DNA of 64,000 nucleotides from Cepaea nemoralis. Taxonomy: Eukaryota > Mollusca > Gastropoda > Stylommatophora > Helicidae. Each line of letters begins with the position of its first letter. Positions within the stretch are counted from its first letter, which is position 1. The notes under the pieces were generated by a model. It was not told where the DNA came from. It saw only the letters and a program-made list of their open reading frames with translations, and did no database searches. Location of the stretch: contig JACEFZ010005599.1 of NCBI GenBank assembly GCA_014155875.1, forward strand, positions 62,001 to 126,000. Reading direction: 5' to 3'. Below, in pieces: positions 21,229 to 32,029 of the stretch. A program made the position numbers and the translations under genes.

Positions 21229-23102
21229 CCTCTCTCTCTGTCTGTCTGTCTGCCTGTCTGTCTAATCATTTATTGGTTGCAGTTAGAACAACCTAAGATA
21301 AATGAAGACCAACTTACAAAAAGCATTAGAAAGAGCACTTGAAAGATCTTTACATCTTCCCCAACAATTAACTTGGGTAAATGGAGCGGCGGCAGCAGCA
21401 TCAGCAGAAGAAGGAAAAGGAGGAGTAGGAGCTGGGAGGAGGAAGAGGGAGGTGGAGGAGGGAGGAGTAGGAGGGAGGAAGAGATAGGCGGAGAGAGGAG
21501 GAGGGAAGAGGAGGGAGGAGGAGGAGTAGGGAGGAATAGGAGGGAGGAGGAGGGATTAGGAGGATAGAGGAGGAGGAGGTAGGAGAAGGGAGGAGGAGGG
21601 AGGAGAGAGGAGTAGGGAGGAATAGGAGGGAGGAGGAGGGATTAGGAGGAGGAGAGAGGAGGAAGGATGAGGAGGCAGGAGGAGGAGCGAGGAGGAGGAG
21701 GAGGGTAGGAGGAAAGAGGGAGGGGGAGGAGGAGGAGGAGGAAGGAGAAGGAGGGAGAAGGAGGGAGGAGAAGAACACAGGGGGAGGAGGAGGAGGAAGG
21801 AGGAGGGAGGAGGTGGAGGGAGGCGGAGGGAGGAGGAAGAGGGAGGAGAAGGAGGGGAAGGATGAGGAGGGAGGAGGAGGAAGAGGGAGGAGGAGGAGGG
21901 AGGAGGAGAGAGGAGGAGGGGGAGGAGGAGGGATGAGGGGGAGGACGTAGGAGGAGGAGGGAGGAGGAGGGAGTAGGAGGAGAGAGGAGGAGAAGGGAGG
22001 AGGAAGGAAGAGGAGTGATTAGGAGGAGGGAGGAGGAGGGAGGAGGAAGAGGGAGAAGGAGGAGGAGGGAGGAGGAGGAGGGAGGAAGAGGGAGGAGGAG
22101 GAGGGAGGAGGAGGGAGGAGGTAGAGGGAGGAGGAGGAGAGAGGATGAGGAGGGAGGAGAAGGGAGGAGGAGGGATGAGGAGGATGGAGGAGGAGAGGGA
22201 GGAGGGGGAGGAGGGAGGAGAAGGGGAGGAAGGAGGAGGAGGGATGAGGGGGAGGACGTAGAATTAGAAGGTGGGAGGAGAGAGGAGGAGAAGGGAGGAG
22301 GAAGGAAGAGGAGTGATTAGGAGGAGGGAGGAGGGTGAGGAGGTAGGAGGAAGAGGGAGGAGGAGGAGGAGGAGGAGGAGGAGAAAGAGGGAGGAGGAGG
22401 AGGGAGAGGGAGGAGGGGAGGGGAAGAGGGTAGGAGGAGGAGGGGAGAGGAGGAGGAGGATTTTAACGCATATGCCTGTAGACAACTGCAGCGAAAAGGT
22501 GGGTCTGTCTATCTATCTGACCCGGCGTGGCTTTGCCCAGCTCCTGGCGGGTAGCGTCTCATTAAATTCATACAACAAAAAAAGTAACTTAAAAGAATGT
22601 CCTTCCACACACCATCCATTATTTTTAATGAAAACTCTTTCTAATCACCTGCATGACTACAGTAACTTCTTAAGCATAAAAAGATGAGTTACAATGTTAT
22701 GCATTGTGCATTATTTTTATGAAAACTTTAAAAATGCCTTAAAGATTGTATCATTATTTATTATAACTCATATGCCGGTACATAACTATGGACAAAGAGT
22801 TTATAAATCTTTGAAAACGATGCCACAATATGACTATAAGTTATACAGAAAAGTTATTAAAAGTTATGCCCCTTGAAATAACTTTTACAGAGTTAGGTCC
22901 CCTCGCTGTATAGAAATTATAATGAAAAATGGAAAATTAAATAATATTGGGTAAGCAGCCGATTTCACACTAAAAAAATATGACAGTTGGCTGCGCTGGA
23001 ATGAAAGGAAGACGTGTAGAAAATTTCATCTCAATCGGATGGGCCGTTCGCGAGCGCATAAAGGACATACGGACGGAGATTGCCTTTTATATATAAGAAG
23101 AT
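20829..23102 (+). mobile_element. Dispersed element of unresolved class with TCTG and polypurine expansions
   Basis: The start (ctagctgacccggcccggc) and end (acggacggagattgcctttt followed by atatataagaag) look like the two ends of one dispersed repeat. Inside, the motif ctgacccggc-tggcttcgccc occurs four times (20830, 20960, 21090, 22515), each followed by atctcatttaattcatataa. The first three repeats are separated by (TCTG)n tracts and the last by a long GGA-rich tract. No transposase or RT frame is visible, so the class is unknown. Confidence 0.45.
21375..22462. repeat. 1.1-kb GGA-rich polypurine tract
   Basis: The plus strand is almost entirely purine, built from GGA, GGGA and GAA units with few interruptions. 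Frames over it (Arg/Glu/Gly or Pro/Ser on the other strand) are compositional. Inside an intron, such a mirror-rich tract could form triplex DNA or slow polymerases; this is inference. Confidence 0.95.
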
Positions 23103-24409
23103 TAAAGACGATTGCACAAGGAACACGCCGGTATTGCTACTATTACTATAGGTTAGAAATATAATAATAATATTAGCAGATGTTAAAATACAAAATGAAG
23201 ACAGGGGTGACAATTGCGTGAAATTTCCACTTACCAAGGCGCTACATCTAAATCACTGATGATAATCCAATGAAATTTACTGAATAATGATACATACACC
23301 ACTTTCCTTCACGAATATCACTAGAACTGCTCCATGACACCAATAAAACACAATTAAAACATCATATTTTGAAGCGCATCATTGTCACACAAAATGGAAA
23401 ATGTAAGGAAAACACAAGGCAGGTCACTGTTAGTAGTGTTAGGCTTGTTTTCCATAATGCTAAATAATTTAACCGAATAACCACTCTAATGCATGTGCTA
23501 TCAGTTTTACAATCTTTCACAAATTCCATTCAATCAGATTAGCTATAATCTAAGATTGTGTTTAACACAAATATCTGGCTTAAATCGAGGAGCCAAGAAC
23601 CTTTGCGCGTTGCATAATAAAAACAAACAACTTTAATAAAGCTAACTCAGCTTAAATCCATTATCACAAAACTTAATCCATGTGTCTTTCGAAGGCATAT
23701 CTATTATGTGTTTAATTTTTCAATTATGGGGCACTAAAAGCTGCGGAAAATAAGATAAATGAAACAAACAACGAACTGACAAGATCTTGTCAATAAAATG
23801 GCGAAGGGGCCCCAGAGGTAAGGCTATTTATCAATAAAGTGGCGGTTGGCACTGAATTAGTTAATCAATTAACAAGGACCTCAAGCCAGGAGAACATAAC
23901 TCACAATGGGAAAATAGAAACATAAATCATACAACAATCACTAAAACAAATAATAATAAACTAGTACATCAAATATGTGAAGTTAATGTCTTTGAAATAA
24001 ATAGCATAACAAGAGCAGACACAATTAAATAATATCAAGAAGAAACTGAGACAGGATCTGCTCTTGTGATGCCTTTCATCCTACAGTGGACCATAGGCCC
24101 TCAACCAGCTCGTGCCAAGTCCTTGTTTGGTTGGATTTTGCTGCCTATTATGACATGTATGGTAGGTTACAGTGTTACTTTTATTTGCTTCCCTTATGGT
24201 TCCTGGTAACACACAGGTAAGCATCAGTGTTAGATAACTCTAAAACCAAAAACTCCGATGGCTTAGTCATGTAACTATATTATCACAAGCCAGTAGTTGT
24301 AACGCTTAGATAGAATTAAAGCACATGGTTGTCTCACATATAATTATTTTGCACCGTAGGATAACACAATCAATTATGCAATCATCTATAGACAAAATTC
24401 AAGATTAGA
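23103..24409. other. Intronic sequence, nothing recognised
   Basis: AT-rich intron sequence of the EFHC1-like gene. I see no exon, repeat family or RNA gene. Confidence 0.5.
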
Positions 24410-24558
24410 CATGTGCACAGGTGGATTGGCACCGCAGACAGTAGATCACATACATCAAGACTGCCCTGAATATGAAATATCAAGGCAAACATTCCGGCTT
24501 AGAGAAACAACAGTGGAAGATAAAACTTTATGGACTACTGGGTGAAATAAAAAAGACA
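24410..24558 (+). pseudogene. LINE 3' fragment with Cys/His knuckle
   Basis: The plus strand encodes TGGLAPQTVDHIHQDCPEYE and a short downstream stretch. The H-x3-C-P-x-Y pattern is that of the zinc-binding motif at the C-terminus of RNase H-bearing non-LTR retrotransposons. The fragment is short and ends where SINE family E begins. Confidence 0.5.
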
Positions 24559-24905
24559 GTGGGACGAAGAGGTGTTACCAAGGCACGAGGGCCAGGTTTT
24601 ATACTGGCCAAGACCTACTAACACGTCCTAGTCATGCGTCCTGGGCAACAGGTCCTTTCGGTGTCCTGGCTAACGTAGAAGGATCGCTGATTCTTCCGAA
24701 GTCGGAGAGTATCTACCTGCATGACGAGAAACCACCAGTCTGCACACCAATAAGCCAGACATGGGATAACGGATACTCACGCAAACCTCAGTCCGGTATG
24801 ACATCACACTGATGTTGGACAACAGGATGTCTTCATCCGATATACAAGACTTCACGCTAGAGTTCACAGCCAGCGAATGCAAGCAAGCAAACAAAAAGAC
24901 AGTAT
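24559..24905 (+). mobile_element. SINE-like repeat, family E, copy 1
   Basis: The repeat of about 340 bp begins acgaagaggtgttaccaagg and ends with an (AAGC)n-type tail. A second copy at 43165-43505 is about 88 percent alike and lies inside a LINE. The central part (cgaagtcggagagtatctac and the following ctgcatgacgag) resembles the body of SINE family G. No clear A/B boxes are seen. Confidence 0.75.
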
Positions 24906-24925
24906 TCATGCAAAAGACATACCTC

Positions 24926-25070
24926 TGAAGTCAGAGTGCATTCACCTGATGGCGAGGGACACAGTTAATAGGGAAAGTTAATCCACACGCAAAATTCAGT
25001 CCAGCACTACTAGCAGTAGTGTGTATGGACTACGCTTGAGTTCAAAGCGAGCGAGCAAAAAAAAATACAA
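24926..25070 (+). mobile_element. SINE family G, 3' part
   Basis: The stretch matches the body and tail of family G (cctgatggcgagggacacag, then gtgtgtatggactacgcttg), ending in an A-rich tail. The head is missing. Confidence 0.75.
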
Positions 25071-25228
25071 AATACAAAAGACAATACTCCAGATATAGAC
25101 AACATATTTCACGTGAACGAAACAAGAATAGATCTCATAAATTATGGAATGATAGATTATCCAAAGCTGTGTTTGCCACCATGTGTGAAGGACACACCAA
25201 AGTTTTCTGCTGATGTCTCTTCTTAATT

Positions 25229-25374
25229 TAATGGTGACTGAGAAAAAAAAAACTTCTCAAGTTTAATTTGTACTTTATATGTGATAGAGAAAAGAAACTT
25301 CTCAAGTTTAATTTGTACTTTATATGTGATAGAGAAAAGAAACTTCTCAAATTTAATTTGTACTTTATATGCAT
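25229..25374. repeat. 45-bp tandem repeat, three copies
   Basis: Three direct copies of a unit with core aacttctcaagtttaatttg, followed by tactttatatgtgatagaga. Confidence 0.9.
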
Positions 25375-25398
25375 GTACTGAAATTTATAAAGATTTAT

Positions 25399-25608
25399 AA
25401 AAGGTCAGATGATTAACTTCATTGTACCAGATTTTATCCAATATGGCTCTGCCTCTTTCCGCAGGATGGCCTGCCGAAAGCGCCGCACAAAGCATGAACA
25501 CCGTAGCTCCAGTGACGAAATGCACTCGTGAACCAAAAGACATAGGCTGGAATCGAACCCACAACTTTCGAAGCACAAAGCAGACGGCTTGACCACTTCA
25601 CCATGGAG
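25399..25608 (-). mobile_element. tRNA-derived SINE, family A, copy 2
   Basis: The minus strand begins CATGGTGAAGTGGTCAAGCC, an A box of the TGGTGAAGTGG type, and has GGGTTCGATTCC as B box. It ends in the family A tail (gcaccgggttttatcc type). Sequence identity to copies 1 and 3 is clear throughout. Confidence 0.8.
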
Positions 25609-26180
25609 ATTCCCAAAGACTCACTGAAGTGCTGTGGCTTAGGGGCAGTTTCACAATCCCGACATTCCGGGTTTGAAGTCAGCTTCGGGTTATTTGACAG
25701 CAGGCCGCTTTGCTTTGATTTCAAGAATGGTGTGGGTGTTGCCATTCAGAAAGCAATGGAAAACTGCTTCTTCTTTCTTCACCCTTTAACCGCCAGTGGA
25801 GTATAGTTAAAGTTAGTTGCATATCCTTTATAGGACGTCAGTCAACCCCAGCATTGTTTGGCTGTTCGTGGTTTCTTGGCGAGTTAACGTTCAAATGTTT
25901 GCATTGGGGCATAGGACCACAACCTTTTATTTTATTAAGTGACCACAACCTAAGCTGTCCTATCCTTGGCTACCCCATGCAGGTCCGTCCATATTATTCA
26001 TTTCTGTCTCTGCTTCTCTTCTCCATGTCTTTTTAGCTCTTCTTCTATTTCATTTGTCGTGTGGATTCCAGATTCTAGTTCTCTCCATCAGCTCCACATT
26101 GGCAATCCTGTCATACTATTTTTGTCCATCTATTGTGTGATACTGGTTAATAAATGTTAGTTTAACTGTAATTATTTTAG
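25609..26180. other. Two SINE B fragments head to tail, then unassigned sequence
   Basis: 25628-25780 is a plus-strand family B head and start of body (cagaaagcaatggaaaactg). 25811-25895 is a minus-strand family B tail (agttgcatatcctttatagg). From 25900 to 26180 nothing is assigned. Confidence 0.55.
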
Positions 26181-26545
26181 TGGTTTCTTCACGTTTCTGA
26201 TCCATACAGTAGTCCTGATGTAACGTTTGAAGTGGTTTCTTTACGTTTCTGATCCATACAGTAGTCCTGATGTAACGTTTGAAGTGGTTTCTTCACGTTT
26301 CTGATCCATACAGTAGTCCTGATGTAACGTTTGAAGTGGTTTCTTCATGTTTCTGATCCATACAGTAGCTCCACTGTAACGTTTGAAGTGGTTTCTTCAC
26401 GTTTCTGATCCATACAGTAGTCCCGATGTAACGTTTGAAGTGGTTTCTTCACGTTTCTGATCCATACAGTAGTCCCGATGTAACGTTTGAAGTGGTTTCT
26501 TCACGTTTCTGATCCATACAGTAGTCCCGATGTAACGTTTGAAGT
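26181..26545. repeat. 52-bp tandem repeat, seven copies
   Basis: Seven near-identical copies of a 52-bp unit starting ggtttcttcacgtttctgat follow one another in an EFHC1 intron. Confidence 0.95.
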
Positions 26546-26559
26546 TTTCCGCTAATTTT

Positions 26560-26830
26560 TAATTTCTTTTGGCGCTCACTCACTTTGAACTTAAGCATAG
26601 TTCATACACATTACTTCTTGTAGTGGTGGACTGAATTTTACGTGTGGATTAGCTTTTACCTATTAACAGTGTCCTTCACCATTAGGCGAACCTCTCTGAG
26701 TGGTTCACCATTGACTTTAAAAGTACATGTAATTCATGTCCCCAAGTCAAGGATGCGAAGTCACCATTTTAGTCCGACTCAGCATCAGCACACAGGATGT
26801 TTAAGAAAGATCACTTTTATCCATTTGGCC
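26560..26830 (-). mobile_element. tRNA-derived SINE, family G, minus-strand copy
   Basis: The reverse complement matches family G from the 3' part (gtatgaactatgcttaagtt) to the head region (cagcatcagcacacaggatg on the plus strand), with moderate divergence. Confidence 0.65.
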
Positions 26831-27004
26831 TTGCTGAAGTTTAATTTTGTTGACTTCACAAATTTCCTAATGCAATGAAAGCTCCTCTCGTCTCTTTTAA
26901 ATTCTTACTTTGATGTCTTTATCTCCCTGTTCTTTGTCAATGTTGTTACCTAAATTGGTGTATGGTTTTGTCTCTCGAAATGAGGAATGGTAAACATTTT
27001 TTTT

Positions 27005-27350
27005 TTGTTTTTTGCATATCCTATTTACAGGACATTGCAGTCAACACCAGCATTTTTCAGCTGCTGTTTATGTCTTGGTAAGTTTTACATTCAGTAGTTT
27101 CCTACTGCTTTCTGAACGACCGGCTCACATACTTTTCCGTAAGAAATCAACACGATGCAATCTGCTGCTGAATCTCGCGCAGCTGTGTTTCGTTTGTGGA
27201 TATATGGGATTATGAACAGCGTCCTTAACCCCTTTGCCAGGGATACAGGCAATGGTAAAGTACTTGAACTTAAAATGTCCTAATACATCACAAACTGCCA
27301 ACAAATGCTGGGATTGATTGCAATGTCCTGTAAAAGGACATCAAACTAAC
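27005..27350. mobile_element. SINE family B fragments in both orientations
   Basis: 27010-27235 is a minus-strand family B copy (gtagtttcctactgctttct in place of the body signature). 27236-27350 is a diverged plus-strand piece (caggcaatggtaaagtactt to gcaatgtcctgtaaaagg). Together they could form a long hairpin in the intron. Confidence 0.6.
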
Positions 27351-27472
27351 TTTTAGTGAAGTGAATGTTTTAATTTGATGTTCTAAAATCATATTTTCAC
27401 TTTTTTTCAACCACAGAATGGATTTAAGTGGTGTATACATTGTGGGATGTAGCCTTTGGCTTGTGAGCAGTC

Positions 27473-27518
27473 TGCGGAAAGAGACTAAGCCTTATGGGAT
27501 AAAACAGTGCAATGGAGT
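27473..27518 (+). mobile_element. SINE family A tail fragment
   Basis: The sequence tgcggaaagagactaagcct and the following tatgggataaaacagtgcaa are the reverse complement of the family A tail at 88-133. The piece ends only 40 bases from the exon donor at 27557. Confidence 0.75.
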
Positions 27519-27557
27519 CAAGCCTCTTGTCTTTAACCCCCTATCAAATATCCTTAC

Positions 27558-27751
27558 CGCCTCTAGAAGATCATCATCTGTCGGCAGCTGAAGCCTTTTA
27601 CACAAGTCTCTGAGGTTGCCCTTATCAATACAACCGGTGCGGTCATTATTGTAGCGTAAGAACATCTCGTCAATTCTGGACCTGTCAGTGATGGCAATTT
27701 TCTTCAGCTGGGCAAGGACTTGCTTCACCATGACTTCAAGGTCACCAGGGA
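27558..27751 (-). CDS. EFHC1: EFHC1-like gene, EF-hand exon
   Basis: The exon is bounded by acceptor ttcacatgcag and donor GTAAGG and is entered in phase 1, joining exactly to the exon at 31554. It encodes 65 residues starting VPGDLEVMVKQVLAQLKKIA. An EF-hand-like loop follows (NNDRTGCIDKGN). The loop keeps the position-6 glycine and position-8 isoleucine but has N at position 1 and N at position 12 in place of the usual D and E, so calcium binding is doubtful. This matches the C-terminal region of EFHC1. Confidence 0.9.
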
Positions 27752-27884
27752 CTGCATGTGAAGAATGATGAAAGAACATTTATTTGTTTCATGAAAGAAT
27801 TACGTTAGGTCAGCATTTATTTTAATCTAGTGTAAAACAAAAAGATAAAAGAGGAAGTAGGTAACAGACCCTTTTGCACACCCT
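27752..27884. other. Intron sequence
   Basis: Short intronic stretch upstream of the EF-hand exon, with no recognised element. Confidence 0.5.
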
Positions 27885-28125
27885 GTTCGGTATATGGTGC
27901 TAAACCAAAGTTTTATAGACCAACTGTAATGAAAGGGTGATGTGATTGATATCATGCCGGCTGTTTTTACTTTCCATTACATTTGCTGGTATTCCATTTT
28001 AGTCTGGATCACTCTGGAGCTCTTGTCAATTTTAAACATTACTATTTATCTGGATTTGACCCTTGGTCACCAGGACTGGCAGGCAAGTATGCTAGCCACT
28101 GCACTACTGTGGCTCCCAATGCTTT
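27885..28125 (-). mobile_element. tRNA-derived SINE, family H
   Basis: The minus-strand head reads CAGTGGCTAGCATACTTGCC (A box region) and has GGGTCAAATCC as B box. The body (cagactaaaatggaatacca, then tcaatcacatcaccctttc) matches 32740-32945 and, less well, 14256-14400 and 35700-35860. Confidence 0.75.
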
Positions 28126-29204
28126 GACGAGGAAGTAGGTGAATCAGTGGTTACTTGAGTATTTTAGATAGGTTTATCACGGTCACAATCAAAGACAAAT
28201 CAGAATATATAAATATTATACAAGTGTATGGCTGGTGCTGCGGCGAAGAGGTTATACTGTTTAATTAAAAAAAAAGTATGAAATGCATTCATAAATATAA
28301 AAACAATGCCTGGTGCTGACTGTAACAGTGATCACATCCCACTATGTGGACAAATAAAAGTGAGACTGAAATGAGACATATGTTGGGAGACAAACACACA
28401 GTGGAACATGTCCCCACCAGGATTAGTTGGGTTCTGAGAAGTAGAGCGACAACCTTGTTCAGCACAGCCTCACTGAGTGAAACACTGACAGGAGAAACCA
28501 GTGAACTGGGTTATTGTTCTCTCAGATGACTGACTGGCACCTTGCCGTCTTGATAAACAACAGTTTGTGAAATTGAATTATACCCATTCATAGCACAAAG
28601 CCTGGGCTCAATTTAGAGATCATGTGTTTCCCTTGCAGCATGATCCCTCTCTCTGCTTGCCTAGTTTACTCCAGAGGAAAGATCACATCAATACGTCTGA
28701 AACAAGACAAGCTGCAGAAGCTGCCGGATCAGCAAAGCAATGCTCTAACTTTCTGTCTTAGACCAGTTGCCGACCACGGCTTAAGGCCTGGTCTGCCAAG
28801 CCATGACATTTAACCTTTAGGTTGCATTTCCTCAGCACTAGGGTAAGGCTTGTACCCTCCCATTTGTGCTCCTCCACCCAAAGCCGTTGCAGCAATGTGG
28901 GATGTTGGGTTTGGTGAGCGCCTCCCAACATTCAGCGTTAACAGAACACAAGTAGTACCGTCTACCTCACAGATAAGGAACAATGGAAACGTATTGCTAT
29001 TACGGCTAGTAATCAATAAACAGATAGCAATACATACTGTCTCTGTACTTTCAGTGGTGCACCTTTCACTGTTTCCTTGGGTCCCGTATACTCTCCGACC
29101 TTCTCTCGTATAGTATTATATGTCTTCTCTGTTAAAACATATTGTCACATGTTCAGTTTGCATACTTTGTTATTGATCAACAAAGTTATAAATAACATAT
29201 AGTG
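28126..29204. other. Intronic sequence with one LINE 3' end
   Basis: 28546-28580 (ggcaccttgccgtcttgata) is the antisense 3' end of LINE family X. Near 28236 a gctgcggcgaagaggttata stretch resembles a SINE B head. The rest, including a moderately GC-rich part at 28700-28950, has no recognised gene. Confidence 0.45.
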
Positions 29205-29440
29205 TTAGTTGCATATTCTTTACAGGAGATCACAGTCAACCCCAACATGGTGTGACTATTTGTGATTTCTTGGCAAGTTTACATTTAGTAGTTTGCCATT
29301 GCTTTCTCAACGGCCCGGCACTCATACCATTGTATGAAAACCAGCACTATTCAGTCTGCTTCCAGCCTGTTGTTGTGTTTCGACCACAGTGTGCGGGATT
29401 GCAACTTATGTTCATAACCCCCATTTCCACAGTGCTGGCA
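29205..29440 (-). mobile_element. SINE family B, minus-strand copy
   Basis: The reverse complement of family B is recognised from the tail (gttgcatattctttacagga on the plus strand) through the signature (gtagtttgccattgctttct) to a decayed head near 29380-29440. Confidence 0.7.
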
Positions 29441-29445
29441 GCTAA

Positions 29446-29621
29446 ATATAAAATAACATGTCAGTGCACTGACAATATCAGTGTAAAATAACATGTCAGT
29501 GCACTGACAATATAAATATAAAATAGCACATCAGTGCACTGACAATATAAATATAAAATAACCCATCAGTGCACTGACAATGTAAATATAAAATAACCCA
29601 TGAGCGCACTGGCAATATAAA
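29446..29621. repeat. 39-bp tandem repeat with palindromic core
   Basis: Five copies of a unit of about 39 bp each contain the perfect 14-base palindrome gtcagtgcactgac or a one-base variant. Confidence 0.9.
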
Positions 29622-29639
29622 ATGTTGCATGTCTTTCGC

Positions 29640-30412
29640 AGAGCTCTACAGTTAGGGTATCAGATGGGGGAGTTCTACAGTCAGGGTATCAGATGGGGGA
29701 GTTCTACAGTCAGGGTATCAGATGGGGGAGTTCTACAGTCAGGGTATCAGATGGGGGAGTTCTACAGTCATGGTATCAGATGGGGGAGTTCTACAGTCAG
29801 GGTATCAGATGGGGGAGTTCTACAGACAGGGTATAAGATGGGGGAGTTCTACAGCCAGGGTATCAGATGGGGGAGTTCTACAGCCAGGGTATCAGATGGG
29901 GGAGTTCTACAGTCAGGGTATCAGATGGGGGAGTTCTACAGTCAGGGTATCAGATGGGGGAGTTCTACAGACAGGGTATCAGATGGGGGAGTTCTACAGT
30001 CAGGGTATCAGATGGGGGAGTTCTACAGTCAGGGTATCAGATGGGGGAGTTCTACAGACAGGGTATAAGATGGGGGAGTTCTACAGACAGGGTATCAGAT
30101 GGGGGAGTTCTACAGTCAGGGTATCAGATGGGGAGTTCTACAGTTAGGGTATCAGATGGGGGAGTTCTACAGTCAGGGTATCAGATGGGGGAGTTCTACA
30201 GTCAGGGTATCAGATGGAGGAGTTCTACATGTCAGGGTATCAGATGGGGGAGTTCTACAGTCAGGGTATCAGATAGGGGGAGTTCTACAGTCAGGTTATC
30301 AGATGGGGGAGTTCTACAGTCAGGGTATCAGATGGGGAGAGTTCTACAGTCAGGGTATCAGATGGGGGAGTTCTACAGTCAGGGTATCAGAAGGGGGAGT
30401 TCTACAGTCTTG
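29640..30412. repeat. 29-bp satellite, about 26 copies
   Basis: A 29-bp unit (agggtatcagatgggggagt plus tctacagtc) is repeated about 26 times. Because 29 is not a multiple of 3, all three frames appear to encode Gly/Ser-rich periodic protein; with no start context or conserved ends, this is not taken as a gene. Confidence 0.95.
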
Positions 30413-30509
30413 GAGATTGGTGAAGAAGAGCTGGGAGAAGTGCATCACCAATTTTCAGGTACATGCCATGATACCTGCATACCGAAGTGTGAAATGTTTC
30501 CACCACCAT

Positions 30510-31010
30510 GGAGAACACGATACATACACACATTGTGATTGTAACTGACTCAGAAAGCATGCTGAGGAGGGTGAGGACAGGCAGGCTTCGTGCAGAGTGG
30601 CTTGCTTCGCTTCAGAGGTCACGGGTAGCAAGCATCACCTGGATCTTTTCTACGGGGCATGCGGGTGTGCTGGGGAATGAACAGGGGGACAGATTGGCTA
30701 GCTCGGCAAAACTTGGTGGAGTATTGATGCATGACAAGGCAGACGTGGTTGCGGCCGTGTGGGAGCACGTGTACACCTCGGAGGAGCAAATGGATCACCA
30801 TAGTCTGGTAAGAATGAAGCAGCGAGGTGTGACGAAGGGATCTGGCTGACGCTCGGCGCTCAGAGGAAAGGCGAGACAGACATATAATCAGATTGCTACT
30901 GGAACTATTAGTGTTGGAACTCTTCGATGGCTGCTGAGGATGGGGACGGAGCGCTTATGGGAATGCCCCGAATGCTGTGATGTCGGTTCCTAAATCAATC
31001 AATCAATCAA
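30510..31010 (+). pseudogene. RNase H-bearing non-LTR retrotransposon, truncated copy 1
   Basis: A 501-bp insert is bounded by a perfect 11-bp duplication, tccaccaccat (30499-30509 and 31011-31021). It encodes the end of an RNase H domain: VIVTDSESMLRRV holds one catalytic Asp, and TGHAGVLGNEQGDRLA holds the His/Asp pair. A C-terminal tail follows. The 3' end is an (ATCA)n tail. The copy at 47452-48053 starts further upstream. Confidence 0.85.
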
Positions 31011-31021
31011 TCCACCACCAT

Positions 31022-31553
31022 CGCATATCAACATCCCTCGTATATCTACATCAGCCCATATATCAGGTTTAGGTAGTCTTCCACTTTTCTTTGCTGTTTC
31101 AACCTCTTTATATCCAGATATATTGCAAAAAAGTTAGTTGCATATCCTTTACAGGATATAGCAGTCAAGCCCAGCATTATTTGGCTTTTGTGATTTCTTG
31201 GCAAGATTATGTTCAGTAGTTTGCCATTGCTTTCTTAACGTTCAGATGGTAATATTGCAAAGACATTTGATTACCCCTACGTAAAGGATAAAACATTGGT
31301 AATTTTTGGTTATGTTACGAGTTGAGAAGGCCTGGAGAAATTTGTGACACCTGGGAAGATCAAGTGTTTTAGTGACAGAGGCCAACAGAAGGATAACAAT
31401 AACATGCTGCAAGGTTTGACAGTTCCATGGATGACTATCTTTGGTTGAAATTATCAAGAATATAGAGAACAAATATTTATGACGAAACATAATCACCTGG
31501 CAAAATACATGAAAACTGATGATGATGATGAATCATAATCAAGACAAACTTAC
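31022..31553. other. Intronic sequence with SINE B fragment
   Basis: 31130-31245 is a minus-strand family B fragment (agttgcatatcctttacagg, then gtagtttgccattgctttct). The remainder is unassigned. Confidence 0.55.
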
Positions 31554-31848
31554 CTGGAAACTGGTCTCTGTGGTCTTCCATATACTTCAAGACAAAGGCA
31601 TCTGCATTTGTGATAACAAACCTATGTTTGAAAATCTCAATGACAGCGCCGATGTAAAAATCCTGAGGTCCATAGAAAACGGGTTTCTCCACAGTAGATC
31701 CTGGTTTTGCAACTCGGGTTCTTTCCAAGAATTTCCCTCCAATGATGCCAGAGTTTTTTGCTTGTGGCTCGAAAATGGTCAGCATGTCATCTGCCAGTCG
31801 GTATGATATAATAAATCGACGGCCTTTGTCTTCTGGTCTCGCAGAATC
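31554..31848 (-). CDS. EFHC1: EFHC1-like gene, third DM10 domain exon
   Basis: Acceptor cttctgtgcag and donor GTAAGT bound a 295-nt exon entered in phase 0 and left in phase 1. It encodes about 98 residues forming most of a DM10 (DUF1126) domain: [20 protein letters not shown], then [16 protein letters not shown], then [22 protein letters not shown]10 domains are found in proteins tied to ciliary doublet microtubules. Identity and order match the third DM10 of EFHC1 better than EFHC2, which is known to have longer insertions here. Confidence 0.93.
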
Positions 31849-32029
31849 CTGCACAGAAGTAATGTTAATATAATGTTAATAGACCACCACAGCATGAGCG
31901 CTGATGAAAAATGAAGACTGAAAAATTGTAACAATAGAGATTATATGCCAGCACAGGATAAGAAATGACGATACTAGGAAACAAGTTGGTGTTATATGCT
32001 TGGTTGGTTTTAAATGTAACATAAGGATA
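31849..32029. other. Intron sequence
   Basis: AT-rich intron next to the acceptor of the DM10 exon; no element is recognised. Confidence 0.5.

Noticed and set aside
21401..22687. Arg/Glu/Gly- or Pro/Ser-rich frames of 100-140 residues
   Set aside because: They lie wholly on the polypurine tract and show no domain.
27885..28125. Additional EFHC1 exon candidate
   Set aside because: The sequence matches SINE family H over its length and has no compatible splice phase.
29622..30548. Overlapping frames of up to 223 residues with Gly/Ser/Tyr repeats
   Set aside because: They come from a 29-bp satellite read in three frames; there is no conserved start, end or domain.
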